Below, one piece after another: positions 53,760-64,000 of a stretch of DNA of 64,000 bases. The stretch's first letter is position 1. Every line of letters starts with the position of its first letter. Where the stretch lies: contig NZ_CP125957.1 of NCBI RefSeq assembly GCF_030064125.1, positions 930,001 to 994,000 on the forward strand, given 5' to 3'. Source of the stretch: Pseudomonas sp. G2-4. Lineage in GTDB: Bacteria; Pseudomonadota; Gammaproteobacteria; Pseudomonadales; Pseudomonadaceae. A model generated the notes under the pieces. That model made no database searches and was not told where the DNA came from. It worked only from the letters and a program-made list of their open reading frames with translations. The position numbers were made by a program, and so were the translations under genes.

Positions 53760-54307
53760 TACTGGGCCTTCTGCTCGTCGGTTTTCTTTTTCGGCTGGAT
53801 CACCATGTCGATGCGAGGGCGGGACTCAGTGACCTTGCTGCCCGTGGCACGACCGGCGCTGGCCAGCTTTTTGTTGGTGTCGTAGACGATTTTCTCGCCT
53901 TGGGTAACGTTGTTGTCCTTGTCGACGACCTTGGCGCGGTCGATCAGTACGACACGGTCCTGGGACGCGTGATACTGGATGGTCACCCCGTAGCCTTGCA
54001 CAGGCTTGGTGTCGCCCGCAGTCTGGAGTTGTTCGAAGTAGGCCAGGTTGCCCACCGAAGTCACCACGTCGATATCGCCGGCCGGGGTACGGGTGATGGT
54101 CACAGTGTTGCCGGTGACCTTCATCGTGCCCTGGGTGATGATTACATCGCCCTTGTAGGTGGCTACGCCGTTCTTGTCGTCCAGTTGGGCGTCGTCGGCC
54201 TGGATGCGGATAGGTTGGTCGCGATCGTTGGGAAGAGCCCAGGCGCTCGCGCTTCCCAGTGCTGCGCCCAGACTGAGCAAAATAGGGAGGGTTTTAGCGA
54301 GCTTCAT
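53759..54307 (-). CDS. lptA: LPS transport periplasmic protein LptA (LptH)
   Basis: This 182-residue periplasmic protein (called LptH in P. aeruginosa) forms the bridge for LPS between LptC and LptD. A signal peptide ends near SAWA (about residue 24), and an OstA beta-jellyroll follows: [46 protein letters not shown]. The tail from about residue 155 is lysine-rich. Its start lies within the end of lptC (14-base overlap). Confidence 0.94.
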
Positions 54308-54863
54308 ACTGTCCTCTTACGTTCGATAGCAGGTGTATCCTGCTTTCCTTCAAATACGCTTTCATTCCGGTACCGGTCGATACACCCCCGGCGCCGTCGA
54401 TTCTAACGGGTTGCTCGGTCTGCGCATATTCTCGCTGTGGGAACACGGTCATGCGACTGCTGGTGATGATGGTCGTGCGGTTTTTCTCATCGGTCCGAGC
54501 CACGCGTACCGAATCGATCAGTTCCACTTCGGTGCCGCCGGAGTTGACTTCGGCGCGCAGGCTTTGCACGTGCCACGGAAACTCTGTGCCACGGAACATG
54601 TTCAGGTCCGGCTTGGTCACCAGCGTAATATCGGTGGCCTTTACATGGTCGACCTTGTCGGACGTCATCTCATACTGCACTTTGCCATCGGGCAGGTATT
54701 GCAGGGTATGCGTGTTGGTCGCGTACCAGTCGATATTTTCTTCGACCGTGGCCGCGGGTTGGTCGAGAAACCGTTCCGGGCTGATGTTCCAATACCCCAC
54801 CGCCGCGAAGATCGCCGCGATAGAGCCGAACACCACAATGGTGCGAATCTTCTTGCTCAGCAT
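54294..54863 (-). CDS. lptC: LPS export system protein LptC
   Basis: LptC, 189 residues, has one N-terminal transmembrane helix (about 8-25: IVVFGSIAAIFAAVGYW) and a periplasmic beta-jellyroll (ATNTHTLQYLPDGKVQYEMTSD, SRMTVFPQREYAQTEQPVRI). It receives LPS from LptBFG and passes it to LptA. It overlaps lptA and lies seven bases after kdsC. Confidence 0.94.
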   Translation of the reverse strand: MLSKKIRTIVVFGSIAAIFAAVGYWNISPERFLDQPAATVEENIDWYATNTHTLQYLPDGKVQYEMTSDKVDHVKATDITLVTKPDLNMFRGTEFPWHVQSLRAEVNSGGTEVELIDSVRVARTDEKNRTTIITSSRMTVFPQREYAQTEQPVRIDGAGGVSTGTGMKAYLKESRIHLLSNVRGQYEAR

Positions 54864-54870
54864 AAATGGC

Positions 54871-55395
54871 TCACAGGTACGCGGCGTTGGCCGCTTCGAG
54901 GCGGCCCTGGGCGCGCAGGATCAGTTCACAGAATTCACGGGCCGCCCCTTCGCCGCCTCGCGCGGTAGTAATGCCATGGGCGTGCTCGCGCACGAACGCA
55001 GCTGCGTTGGCGACGGCCATGCCCAGGCCGACCCGGCGAATCACCGGCAGGTCTGGCAGGTCGTCACCAAGGTAGGCCACCTGTTCATAGCTTAGGTTGA
55101 GTTGGCCCAAAAGTTCGTCCAGCACCACCAGTTTGTCTTCGCGCCCCTGATAGAGGTGCGGGATACCAAGGTTCTTCGCGCGCCGCTCGACCACCGGGGT
55201 CTTGCGACCGCTGATGATAGCGGTCTGTACGCCGGCGGCCATCAGCATCTTGATCCCTTGGCCGTCGAGGGTGTTGAAGGTCTTGAACTCACTGCCGTCT
55301 TCCAGGAAGTACAGGCGACCATCGGTCAGCACGCCGTCCACGTCGAAGACGGCCAGTTTGATCGCTTTGCCACGTTGCAGCAGGTCTGTGTTCAT
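54871..55395 (-). CDS. kdsC: 3-deoxy-D-manno-octulosonate 8-phosphate phosphatase KdsC
   Basis: KdsC, 174 residues, is a tetrameric HAD-family phosphatase without a cap domain that removes phosphate from Kdo-8-phosphate. The nucleophile motif is VFDVDGVLTDG (D18 and D20). The second motif is the threonine/serine block IISGRKTPVV, and the last acidic motif is YLGDDLPDLPV. It is adjacent to kdsD without a gap, giving two steps of Kdo synthesis from neighbouring genes. Confidence 0.95.
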   Translation of the reverse strand: MNTDLLQRGKAIKLAVFDVDGVLTDGRLYFLEDGSEFKTFNTLDGQGIKMLMAAGVQTAIISGRKTPVVERRAKNLGIPHLYQGREDKLVVLDELLGQLNLSYEQVAYLGDDLPDLPVIRRVGLGMAVANAAAFVREHAHGITTARGGEGAAREFCELILRAQGRLEAANAAYL

Positions 55396-56370
55396 TTACA
55401 TGACTCCGGCACGCAGCAAGTCGTGCATGTTCAGGGCGCCCACCGGGCGGTCTTCGTCGTCGACCACCACCAGGGCGCTGATCTTGTGGTCTTCCATGAT
55501 TTTCAAGGCCTCCGCGGCGAGCATCTCGGCACGGCCTGTCTTGCCATGGGGCGTCATGACTTGATCGATGGTCGCGCTGTGGATATCGATGGTGCGGTCC
55601 AGGGTGCGGCGCAGGTCGCCGTCGGTGAAGATCCCGGCGAGCTTGCCGTCGGCTTCGAGAACCACCGTCATGCCCAGGCCCTTGCGAGTCATCTCCATGA
55701 GCGCGTCCTTGAGCAGCGTGCCGCGCTGTACCTGCGGCAACTCCTGCCCGGCATGCATCACGTTTTCGACTTTCAGCAGCAGGCGGCGGCCCAGGGCGCC
55801 ACCCGGGTGGGAAAAGGCGAAATCTTCGGCGGTGAACCCCCTGGCTTCCAGCAGGGCGACGGCCAAGGCATCACCCATGACCAGTGCCGCGGTGGTGGAG
55901 GAGGTTGGCGCCAGGTTCAACGGGCAGGCTTCGTGTTCGACATGGACATTGAGGTTCACTTCGGCGGCCTTGGCCAGGGGCGAATCCGGATTGCCGGTGA
56001 CGCTGATCAACTGGATGCCCAGTCGCTTGATCAGCGGCAGCAGGGTGATGATCTCGTTGGTAGAGCCGGAGTTGGACAGGGCGAGGATGACGTCGTCCCG
56101 GGTGATCATGCCCATGTCACCATGACTGGCTTCGGCCGGGTGGACGAAAAATGCCGTGGTGCCCGTGCTGGCCAGGGTGGCGGCGATCTTGTTGCCGACG
56201 TGTCCGGACTTGCCCATGCCAACCACGACCACGCGGCCCTTGCTGGCCAGGATTAGCTCGCAGGCGCGTACGAAATCAGCGTCGATGTGGGGCAGCAAGC
56301 CTTGTACGGCTTCGAGCTCGAGGCGGATGGTACGTTGTGCCGATTGAATCAGGTCGTTGGATTGGCTCAT
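55396..56370 (-). CDS. kdsD: Arabinose-5-phosphate isomerase KdsD
   Basis: KdsD, 324 residues, converts ribulose-5-phosphate to arabinose-5-phosphate, the first committed step of Kdo synthesis. The SIS domain spans about 40-175 (VVVVGMGKSGHVGNKIAATLASTG, LALSNSGSTNEI). Two CBS domains follow (GLGMTVVLEADGKLAGIFTDGDLRR; ALKIMEDHKISALVVVDDEDRPVGALN). The start at 56370 (MSQSNDLIQSAQ) gives the usual length. It is divergent from mlaF across 274 bp. Confidence 0.94.
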   Translation of the reverse strand: MSQSNDLIQSAQRTIRLELEAVQGLLPHIDADFVRACELILASKGRVVVVGMGKSGHVGNKIAATLASTGTTAFFVHPAEASHGDMGMITRDDVILALSNSGSTNEIITLLPLIKRLGIQLISVTGNPDSPLAKAAEVNLNVHVEHEACPLNLAPTSSTTAALVMGDALAVALLEARGFTAEDFAFSHPGGALGRRLLLKVENVMHAGQELPQVQRGTLLKDALMEMTRKGLGMTVVLEADGKLAGIFTDGDLRRTLDRTIDIHSATIDQVMTPHGKTGRAEMLAAEALKIMEDHKISALVVVDDEDRPVGALNMHDLLRAGVM

Positions 56371-56644
56371 GTCAGAAATCGTATAGCCCGATGAAAAGGC
56401 GGCGATTATAGCGGCAATGAACAATTCCCTCACGTAAGTTCGTCATGCTTTGTTCGAGGGCGCGCAAGGTTCGACATAAAATGTAGCTTTTTACCTTGAG
56501 CCGGGTTTGACAGGCGGGGGGTTGGCCTTGGGCGCTTGGCTGTTGCAGTGATATAGTTCGCCGCCGGTTCGCATGCCCGTCCGTATCTGCGTTCGTCGAC
56601 TGGCCAGGGCATTCGAATATGAGGCTGCATCGCAAGGAGTTTAG

Positions 56645-57454
56645 ATGAGTGCCGACAACGCCTACGCGGTCGAGCTGAAGGGGCTGTCCTTCAAGCGAGG
56701 GACGCGCAGCATTTTCAATGACATTGATATTCGCATCCCGCGCGGCAAGGTGACCGGCATCATGGGGCCTTCCGGCTGTGGCAAGACCACGCTGCTGCGC
56801 CTGATGGGCGCACAACTGCGTCCCAATGCCGGCGAAGTCTGGGTCAATGGCCAGAATCTTCCCGAGCTGTCGCGCGGCGACCTGTTCGATGCGCGCAAAC
56901 ACATGGGCGTGCTGTTCCAGAGTGGGGCGCTGTTTACCGATCTCGACGTCTTCGAGAACGTGGCGTTCCCCCTGCGGGTCCATACCGACCTGCCGGAAGA
57001 GATGATCCGCGACATCGTCCTGCTCAAGTTGCAGGCGGTCGGGCTGCGTGGCGCCCTCGATTTGACACCGGACGAACTGTCTGGCGGCATGAAGCGCCGG
57101 GTCGCACTGGCGCGGGCGATTGCCCTCGATCCGAAGATCCTCATGTACGACGAACCCTTCGTCGGGCAGGACCCGATCGCCATGGGCGTGCTCGTGCGCC
57201 TGATCCGCCTGCTCAACGATGCGCTGGGCATCACCAGCATCGTGGTGTCCCACGATTTGGCTGAAACCGCGAGTATCGCCGACTACATCTATGTCGTCGG
57301 CGACGGCCAGGTGCTGGGACAGGGTACGCCTCAGGAGTTGAAGGATTCCGACAACCCGCGCATTCGCCAATTCATGAAGGGTGATCCGGACGGTCCGGTG
57401 GCATTCCATTTTCCGGCCACGGATTACCGTACCGATCTGCTGGGGAAGCGCTGA
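56645..57454 (+). CDS. mlaF: Phospholipid ABC transporter ATP-binding protein MlaF
   Basis: MlaF, 269 residues, is the ATPase of the MlaFEDB complex that moves phospholipids between inner and outer membranes; in Pseudomonas the operon is also called ttg2. Walker A is GPSGCGKTT (41-49), the signature is [16 protein letters not shown] and Walker B is [19 protein letters not shown] lies five bases before the ATG. Its stop overlaps mlaE by one base. Confidence 0.95.
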   Translation: MSADNAYAVELKGLSFKRGTRSIFNDIDIRIPRGKVTGIMGPSGCGKTTLLRLMGAQLRPNAGEVWVNGQNLPELSRGDLFDARKHMGVLFQSGALFTDLDVFENVAFPLRVHTDLPEEMIRDIVLLKLQAVGLRGALDLTPDELSGGMKRRVALARAIALDPKILMYDEPFVGQDPIAMGVLVRLIRLLNDALGITSIVVSHDLAETASIADYIYVVGDGQVLGQGTPQELKDSDNPRIRQFMKGDPDGPVAFHFPATDYRTDLLGKR

Positions 57455-58251
57455 TGCGCAAAAAATCACTGATAGAAAGAATTCGCCTGTTCGGCCGTTC
57501 CGGCATCGACGTGGTGGCGATACTGGGCCGCTCCTCGTTGTTTCTGATGCACGCCTTGTTTGGGCGCAACTCGACGGGTGGCGGATTTGGCCTGCTGGTC
57601 AAGCAGTTGCACTCGGTGGGCGTGATGTCCCTGGTGATCATCGTGGTCTCGGGGATCTTCATCGGTATGGTGCTGGCGCTGCAGGGCTTCAGTATCTTGT
57701 CCAGCTACGGTTCGGAGCAGGCGGTCGGGCAGATGGTCGCTCTCACGCTGCTGCGCGAACTCGGGCCCGTGGTGACCGCGCTGTTGTTCGCCGGGCGTGC
57801 CGGTTCCGCGCTGACGGCCGAAATCGGTAACATGAAGTCCACCGAGCAGCTTTCCAGCCTGGAAATGATCGGTGTCGACCCGCTCAAGTACATCGTTGCC
57901 CCGCGCCTGTGGGCCGGCTTCATTTCCCTGCCGGTGCTGGCGATCATTTTCAGCGTCGTGGGGATCTGGGGTGGCTCGTGGGTCGCCGTCGACTGGTTGG
58001 GGGTCTATGAAGGTTCCTACTGGTCCAACATGCAGAACAGCGTCGACTTCCTCGACGATGTGCTCAATGGCGTGATCAAAAGTGCCGTATTCGCTTTCGT
58101 GGTGACTTGGATCGCCGTGTTTCAAGGCTATGACTGTGAGCCCACGTCAGAGGGGATCAGCCGTGCCACAACCAAGACCGTGGTGTACGCCTCGCTGGCG
58201 GTCCTGGGCCTTGACTTTATTCTGACCGCCTTGATGTTTGGAGATTTCTGA
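57454..58251 (+). CDS. mlaE: Phospholipid ABC transporter permease MlaE
   Basis: MlaE, 265 residues, is the permease of the Mla complex, with about five or six hydrophobic segments. Conserved family blocks are [45 protein letters not shown] and the [13 protein letters not shown] region [24 protein letters not shown]. It overlaps mlaF and mlaD by one base each, so the three are surely co-translated. Confidence 0.95.
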   Translation: MRKKSLIERIRLFGRSGIDVVAILGRSSLFLMHALFGRNSTGGGFGLLVKQLHSVGVMSLVIIVVSGIFIGMVLALQGFSILSSYGSEQAVGQMVALTLLRELGPVVTALLFAGRAGSALTAEIGNMKSTEQLSSLEMIGVDPLKYIVAPRLWAGFISLPVLAIIFSVVGIWGGSWVAVDWLGVYEGSYWSNMQNSVDFLDDVLNGVIKSAVFAFVVTWIAVFQGYDCEPTSEGISRATTKTVVYASLAVLGLDFILTALMFGDF

Positions 58252-58718
58252 TGCAAAACCGCACCCTGGAAATCGGTGTCGGCCTTTTCTTGCTGGCTGG
58301 CATCCTGGCTTTGCTGCTGCTGGCCCTGCGAGTCAGTGGTCTGGCGCCGACAGCAAGCACCGATACTTATAAACTTTATGCTTATTTTGACAATATCGCC
58401 GGTTTGACGGTCAGAGCCAAGGTGACCATGGCCGGTGTAACCATCGGCAAGGTCACGGCAATCGATCTGGACCGTGACAGTTTCACTGGCCGGGTGACGC
58501 TGCAGCTGGAAAAGCGCGTGGATAACCTGCCGACTGATTCCACTGCGTCCATTCTCACCGCTGGCTTGCTGGGTGAGAAGTACATCGGTATCAGCGTGGG
58601 CGGGGAAGACAAGCTGCTCCAGGATGGTGGGACCATCCACGATACGCAGTCGTCGCTGGTGCTTGAGGACCTGATCGGTAAATTCCTGCTCAATACCGTT
58701 AGCAAAGACGCCAAATGA
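58251..58718 (+). CDS. mlaD: Phospholipid transport MCE-domain protein MlaD
   Basis: MlaD, 155 residues, is anchored by one N-terminal helix (EIGVGLFLLAGILALLLLAL) with a single MCE domain (YFDNIAGLTVRAKVTMAGVTIGKV through TASILTAGLLGEKYIGIS). Hexamers form a periplasmic lipid channel on MlaE. It overlaps mlaE and precedes mlaC by 11 bp. Confidence 0.95.
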   Translation: MQNRTLEIGVGLFLLAGILALLLLALRVSGLAPTASTDTYKLYAYFDNIAGLTVRAKVTMAGVTIGKVTAIDLDRDSFTGRVTLQLEKRVDNLPTDSTASILTAGLLGEKYIGISVGGEDKLLQDGGTIHDTQSSLVLEDLIGKFLLNTVSKDAK

Positions 58719-58729
58719 GGAGCTTTTGA

Positions 58730-59383
58730 ATGATCTCTATCTTGCGACGTGGCCTGTTGGTGTTGCTCGCGACGCTGCCGTTGATGGCTAACGCCGTGGC
58801 CGCGCCTTCGGCCCACGAAATCATCCAGGACACCACGACCCGGTTGCTGGCCGATCTTGCCGCCAACAAAGAGAAGTACAAGCAGGACCCGGGTGCGTTC
58901 TATGACGCGCTGAACGGTATCGTCGGTCCGGTGGTGGACGCCGACGGCATTTCCAAGAGCATCATGACCGTCAAGTACTCGCGCAAGGCAACCCCAGCGC
59001 AAATGATGCGCTTCCAGGAAAACTTCAAGCGCAGCCTGATGCAGTTCTATGGCAATGCCTTGCTCGAGTACAACAACCAAGGCATCACCGTTTCGCCCGC
59101 CAAGGACGAAAGCGGTAACCGCACCAGCGTCGACATGCAGGTCAAGGGCAGCAATGGCGCGGTCTACCCTGTGTCCTACACACTCGAGAACATCAACGGC
59201 GAGTGGAAAGTGCGCAATGTGATCATCAACGGCATCAACATCGGCAAGCTGTTCCGCGATCAGTTCTCTGACGCGATGCAGCGCAATGGCAATGATCTGG
59301 ACAAGACCATCAACGGTTGGGCCGGTGAAGTGGCAAAGGCCAAGGAAGTGACCGAAGAAGCCAAAGAGAAGCAGGAACAATGA
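58730..59383 (+). CDS. mlaC: Phospholipid-binding periplasmic protein MlaC
   Basis: MlaC, 217 residues, has a signal peptide ending near NAVA (about residue 24) and then the Ttg2D-type fold (SAHEIIQDTTTRLLADLAANKEKYKQDPGAF, QMMRFQENFKRSLMQFYGNALLEY, YTLENINGEWKVRNVIINGINIG). It ferries phospholipid between MlaD and the outer-membrane MlaA. The C-terminal tail is lysine/glutamate-rich and overlaps mlaB by four bases. GAGGAG lies before the ATG. Confidence 0.95.
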   Translation: MISILRRGLLVLLATLPLMANAVAAPSAHEIIQDTTTRLLADLAANKEKYKQDPGAFYDALNGIVGPVVDADGISKSIMTVKYSRKATPAQMMRFQENFKRSLMQFYGNALLEYNNQGITVSPAKDESGNRTSVDMQVKGSNGAVYPVSYTLENINGEWKVRNVIINGINIGKLFRDQFSDAMQRNGNDLDKTINGWAGEVAKAKEVTEEAKEKQEQ

Positions 59384-59697
59384 TTGAGTCGGTGAGTGAA
59401 TCGGCCGTTCGTCTGGGCGAGGCCGGCGAGCTGATGCTCAGCGGCGTGCTGGACTATCGCTCCGGCCCGGCCTTGCGCAAGCAAGGCCAGGCGCTGATCA
59501 AGTCGGCCAAAGCCGCCGAGCTGGTGATTGACTGCTCGGGCGTCGAGAAGTCCAGCAGTGTCGGTCTGTCGCTGCTGCTGTGCTTTATGCGTGACGCCAA
59601 GGCTGCCGGTAAAACGTGGAGCATCCAAGGGATGCCCGAAGACATGCGTGAGATAGCCCAGGTCAGTGAACTGACCGAGCTGCTGGCGCACCCCTGA
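59380..59697 (+). CDS. mlaB: STAS-domain protein MlaB
   Basis: This 105-residue cytosolic STAS-domain protein binds MlaF and is needed for assembly and activity of the transporter. The motif ELVIDCSGVEKSSSVGLSLLLCFMRDA contains the conserved serine/threonine loop of STAS proteins. Its ATG overlaps the mlaC stop (ATGA). It ends the mla operon before a terminator. Confidence 0.92.
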   Translation: MIESVSESAVRLGEAGELMLSGVLDYRSGPALRKQGQALIKSAKAAELVIDCSGVEKSSSVGLSLLLCFMRDAKAAGKTWSIQGMPEDMREIAQVSELTELLAHP

Positions 59698-59709
59698 CCC
59701 ACATCCTTG

Positions 59710-59766
59710 AAAAAGCCCCCCGTCAGAGTCCTGCTTCGCGGGGTTCGCAGGCGCGGGGCTTTTTTG
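59710..59766 (+). terminator. Intrinsic terminator between mlaB and ibaG
   Basis: AAAAGCCCC near 59711-59719 pairs with GGGGCTTTTTT (59755-59765), with further internal pairing (GCGAACCCCGCG region). A T-run follows. It separates the mla operon from ibaG-murA. Confidence 0.75.
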
Positions 59767-59811
59767 TATGATGTGCGACCCGCGCGCACAGGGCGCCGAT
59801 TGAGGTTGAGC

Positions 59812-61339
<1,528 letters not shown>

Positions 61340-61467
61340 TTTCGGCTGCATGGGCGCAGGGACGCGTCCGTTGATTTCGTTTCATTCGAGGGTGGTTGCA
61401 CCCTTGATGTATGTTCGGCGCCGCTTGCGACCGGGCATGAGTACCTTGATAAGGACTGACGTTCCCC

Positions 61468-62103
61468 ATGTTGACCATCGCACTGTCCAAGGGCCGCATC
61501 CTTGACGACACCCTGCCGCTTCTGGCTGAAGCGGGCATCGTGCCGACCGAGAATCCGGACAAGAGCCGCAAGCTGATCATTCCCACGACCCAGGCCGATG
61601 TGCGCTTGTTGATCGTGCGTGCCACCGATGTGCCGACTTACGTGGAACATGGCGCCGCCGACCTGGGCGTAGCCGGTAAAGACGTGCTGATGGAATACGG
61701 CGGCCAGGGCCTGTACGAGCCCCTGGACCTGCAGATCGCCCGCTGCAAGCTGATGACCGCCGGTAAAGTCGGCACGCCAGAGCCCAAGGGCCGCCTGCGG
61801 GTGGCGACCAAGTTCGTCAACGTTGCCAAGCGTTATTACGCCGAACAGGGCCGCCAGGTCGATATCATCAAGTTGTACGGTTCGATGGAGCTGGCGCCGC
61901 TGATCGGCCTGGCGGACAAGATCATCGACGTGGTCGACACCGGCAACACCCTGCGGGCCAATGGCCTGGAACCCCAGGACTTCATCGCGGACATCACCTC
62001 CCGGCTGATCGTCAACAAGGCTTCGATGAAGATGCAGCACGCCCGAATCCAGGCTTTGATCGATACCCTGCGCAAGGCAGTGGAATCGCGACACCGCGGC
62101 TGA
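61468..62103 (+). CDS. hisG: ATP phosphoribosyltransferase, short form
   Basis: HisG, 211 residues, catalyses the first step of histidine synthesis, from PRPP and ATP. It has the catalytic domain motifs ([41 protein letters not shown]-type [13 protein letters not shown]) but lacks the C-terminal regulatory domain of the long form. Short HisG needs the HisZ subunit, which is not in this window. It lies 128 bp after murA and begins the hisG-hisD-hisC series. Confidence 0.95.
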   Translation: MLTIALSKGRILDDTLPLLAEAGIVPTENPDKSRKLIIPTTQADVRLLIVRATDVPTYVEHGAADLGVAGKDVLMEYGGQGLYEPLDLQIARCKLMTAGKVGTPEPKGRLRVATKFVNVAKRYYAEQGRQVDIIKLYGSMELAPLIGLADKIIDVVDTGNTLRANGLEPQDFIADITSRLIVNKASMKMQHARIQALIDTLRKAVESRHRG

Positions 62104-62110
62104 TTCACCT

Positions 62111-62129
62111 GCGCGACCTTGAGTCGCGC
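62111..62129 (+). other. Stem-loop between hisG and hisD
   Basis: GCGCGAC (62111-62117) pairs with GTCGCGC (62123-62129) around five bases. No T-run follows, so readthrough into hisD is expected. Confidence 0.4.
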
Positions 62130-62226
62130 CCGTCTATCCGTGTCATAGCCAATTTTCTCAGGTGCCCACGCGAATGGACTGGTAGCTTAGGGCGCCTGAG
62201 CATTTGCCATTAATGAGGCCCTCGCT

Positions 62227-63564
62227 ATGACCGCTCCCACTTCGATTCGCCGACTCAACGCTGCCGACCCGGATTTCGCACATCATCTGGATCATCTGCT
62301 GAGCTGGGAAAGTGTGTCTGACGACTCGGTCAATCTGCGGGTGCTGGAGATCATCAAGGCCGTGCGCGAGCGTGGCGATGAAGCCTTGGTGGAATTCACC
62401 CAGAAATTCGACGGCCTGCAAGTGGCGTCCATGGCCGACTTGATCCTGCCGCGCGAGCGCCTGGAGCTGGCCCTGACCCGGATCACCGTGCCCCAGCGCG
62501 AAGCCCTGGAAAAAGCCGCCTCCCGGGTGCGCGATTATCACGAAAGACAGAAGCAGGACTCCTGGAGCTACACCGAGGCCGACGGCACGGTGCTGGGCCA
62601 GAAGGTCACGCCGCTGGACCGCGCCGGCCTGTATGTACCGGGTGGCAAGGCGTCCTATCCGTCCTCGGTACTGATGAACGCGATCCCGGCCAAGGTTGCC
62701 GGCGTGACCGAAGTGGTCATGGTCGTCCCTACACCGCGCGGTGAAATCAACGAACTGGTGCTGGCCGCCGCCTGCATCGCCGGGGTGGACCGGGTGTTCA
62801 CCATCGGCGGCGCCCAGGCCGTCGCCGCGCTGGCCTACGGCACCGAGAGCGTGCCGAGGGTCGATAAGGTGGTCGGGCCGGGCAATATCTACGTCGCCAC
62901 TGCCAAGCGCCATGTGTTTGGCCAGGTCGGCATCGACATGATCGCCGGCCCGTCTGAAATCCTCGTGGTGTGTGACGGCCAGACCGATCCGGACTGGATT
63001 GCCATGGACCTGTTTTCCCAGGCTGAGCACGACGAAGACGCCCAGGCGATCCTGGTCAGCCCGGACGCCGAGTTTCTCGACAAGGTTGCCGCCAGCATCG
63101 ACAAGCTGCTGCCCACCATGGATCGCGCCGAGATCATCAACACGTCGATCAACGGCCGTGGCGCACTGATCAAGGTCCGCGACATGGAGCAGGCCATCGA
63201 GGTCGCCAACCGCATCGCACCGGAACACCTGGAGCTGTCGGTCGCTGACCCGCAGGCCTGGCTGCCACTGATCCGCCACGCCGGTGCGATCTTCATGGGC
63301 CGCCACACCAGTGAAGCCTTGGGTGATTATTGCGCAGGCCCCAACCACGTGTTGCCAACGTCCGGCACCGCGCGCTTCTCATCGCCGCTGGGGGTGTATG
63401 ACTTCCAGAAACGTTCGTCGATCATCTTCTGCTCCGAGCAGGGCGCCTCCGAACTGGGCAAGACCGCTTCGGTGCTGGCCCGTGGCGAATCGCTGAGCGC
63501 CCACGCCCGCAGCGCCGAATACCGCATTCTTGACGAGCCTTCCATTGAAGGGCAGGGGAACTGA
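62227..63564 (+). CDS. hisD: Histidinol dehydrogenase
   Basis: HisD, 445 residues, oxidises L-histidinol to histidine in two NAD-dependent steps with bound zinc. Typical blocks are [46 protein letters not shown], the zinc and base region [13 protein letters not shown] and [16 protein letters not shown] sequence [18 protein letters not shown] lies eight bases before the ATG. It ends one base before hisC. Confidence 0.96.
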   Translation: MTAPTSIRRLNAADPDFAHHLDHLLSWESVSDDSVNLRVLEIIKAVRERGDEALVEFTQKFDGLQVASMADLILPRERLELALTRITVPQREALEKAASRVRDYHERQKQDSWSYTEADGTVLGQKVTPLDRAGLYVPGGKASYPSSVLMNAIPAKVAGVTEVVMVVPTPRGEINELVLAAACIAGVDRVFTIGGAQAVAALAYGTESVPRVDKVVGPGNIYVATAKRHVFGQVGIDMIAGPSEILVVCDGQTDPDWIAMDLFSQAEHDEDAQAILVSPDAEFLDKVAASIDKLLPTMDRAEIINTSINGRGALIKVRDMEQAIEVANRIAPEHLELSVADPQAWLPLIRHAGAIFMGRHTSEALGDYCAGPNHVLPTSGTARFSSPLGVYDFQKRSSIIFCSEQGASELGKTASVLARGESLSAHARSAEYRILDEPSIEGQGN

Positions 63565-63565
63565 A

Positions 63566-64000
63566 ATGAGTAAATTCTGGAGCCCGTTCGTCAAGAACCT
63601 GGTGCCCTACGTGCCGGGCGAACAGCCGAAGCTGACCCGCCTGGTCAAGCTCAACACCAACGAGAACCCTTACGGGCCTTCGCCCAAGGCGCTCGCGGCG
63701 ATGCAGACCGAGCTCAATGACAACCTGCGCCTGTACCCGGATCCCAACAGCGACCTGCTGAAAAGCGCCGTGGCCCGGTATTACAGTGTGCAGGGCAACC
63801 AGGTGTTCCTGGGCAATGGCTCGGATGAAGTGTTGGCGCACATTTTTCACGGCCTGTTGCAACACGACCAGCCGTTGCTGTTCCCGGACATCAGCTACAG
63901 TTTTTATCCGGTGTATTGCGGGCTGTACGGCATCCAGTTCGACGCGGTACCCCTTGACGCACAGTTCCGCATCGATCCGGCGGACTATGCCAAACCAAAC
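63566..64000 (+). CDS. hisC: Histidinol-phosphate aminotransferase (N-terminal part only)
   Basis: The first 145 codons of a fold-type I PLP aminotransferase run off the right edge. Visible features are [35 protein letters not shown] and [15 protein letters not shown], the usual HisC start and cofactor-phosphate region. The PLP lysine lies beyond the window. The ATG begins two bases after the hisD stop codon, with AGGGGA upstream. HisC converts imidazole-acetol phosphate to histidinol phosphate. Confidence 0.95.
   Translation, partial: MSKFWSPFVKNLVPYVPGEQPKLTRLVKLNTNENPYGPSPKALAAMQTELNDNLRLYPDPNSDLLKSAVARYYSVQGNQVFLGNGSDEVLAHIFHGLLQHDQPLLFPDISYSFYPVYCGLYGIQFDAVPLDAQFRIDPADYAKPN

Overview
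The window is GC-rich, densely coded DNA from a Pseudomonas, most likely the P. fluorescens group. The evidence is the gene order (hisC-hisD-hisG-murA-ibaG-mla-kds-lpt-rpoN-hpf-ptsN-rapZ-ptsO-zip-sodA-orfX-fumC-fagA-pmbA-yjgA-tldD-nit-yhdP-rng-maf-mreDCB-gatCAB and, further on, roxRS and the dppA/opdP cluster). As I recall it, this follows the P. aeruginosa PAO1 order around PA4448 to PA4503. Two families of Pseudomonas REP elements fill many intergenic gaps. No rRNA, tRNA, CRISPR array, integrase or insertion sequence was seen.

Region 1 (1-8971, minus strand) is a dipeptide-uptake cluster: four paralogous periplasmic binding proteins, an OprD-family porin, and the start of the permease gene dppB, cut by the window edge. 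Hairpins, one clear terminator and a 12-bp palindrome suggest that its members are expressed at different levels.

Region 2 (8972-13703) is the accessory part. A tightly overlapping three-gene minus-strand unit encodes a winged-HTH protein, an AbiEii-like nucleotidyltransferase and a PP2C-like phosphatase. It has its own promoter and an inverted repeat at the predicted transcription start. This is the best candidate here for an uncharacterised system, possibly toxin-antitoxin or defence. Next to it is a DUF6124-type gene with a long, structured leader, flanked by two near-identical REP doublets, then a SIMPL-domain protein.

Region 3 (13704-26056) holds the RoxSR redox two-component system, an SbmA/BacA-type ABC exporter, and a glucarate/galactarate catabolic cluster: FCD-type GntR regulator, kdgD, 2-oxoglutarate semialdehyde dehydrogenase, MFS transporter and garD. 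These convert galactarate to 5-dehydro-4-deoxyglucarate and then to 2-oxoglutarate. A candidate shared operator lies upstream of the regulator and of kdgD. An AEC-family transporter follows.

Region 4 (26057-49194) is mostly housekeeping: a carboxymuconolactone decarboxylase-like protein, a Ca2+/Na+ antiporter, an RlpA-like lipoprotein, GatCAB, MreBCD (mreC appears to start at ATT), Maf, RNase G, YhdP, a nitrilase-family amidase, TldD/PmbA, DarP, and the Fur-box-preceded fagA-fumC-orfX-sodA-zip iron-sparing cluster.

Region 5 (49363-64000) carries the nitrogen PTS with RapZ, hibernation factor and RpoN, then LPS transport and Kdo synthesis (lptBAC, kdsCD). Divergent from these are the Mla lipid-transport operon, ibaG, murA and the start of a histidine operon (hisG, hisD, partial hisC).
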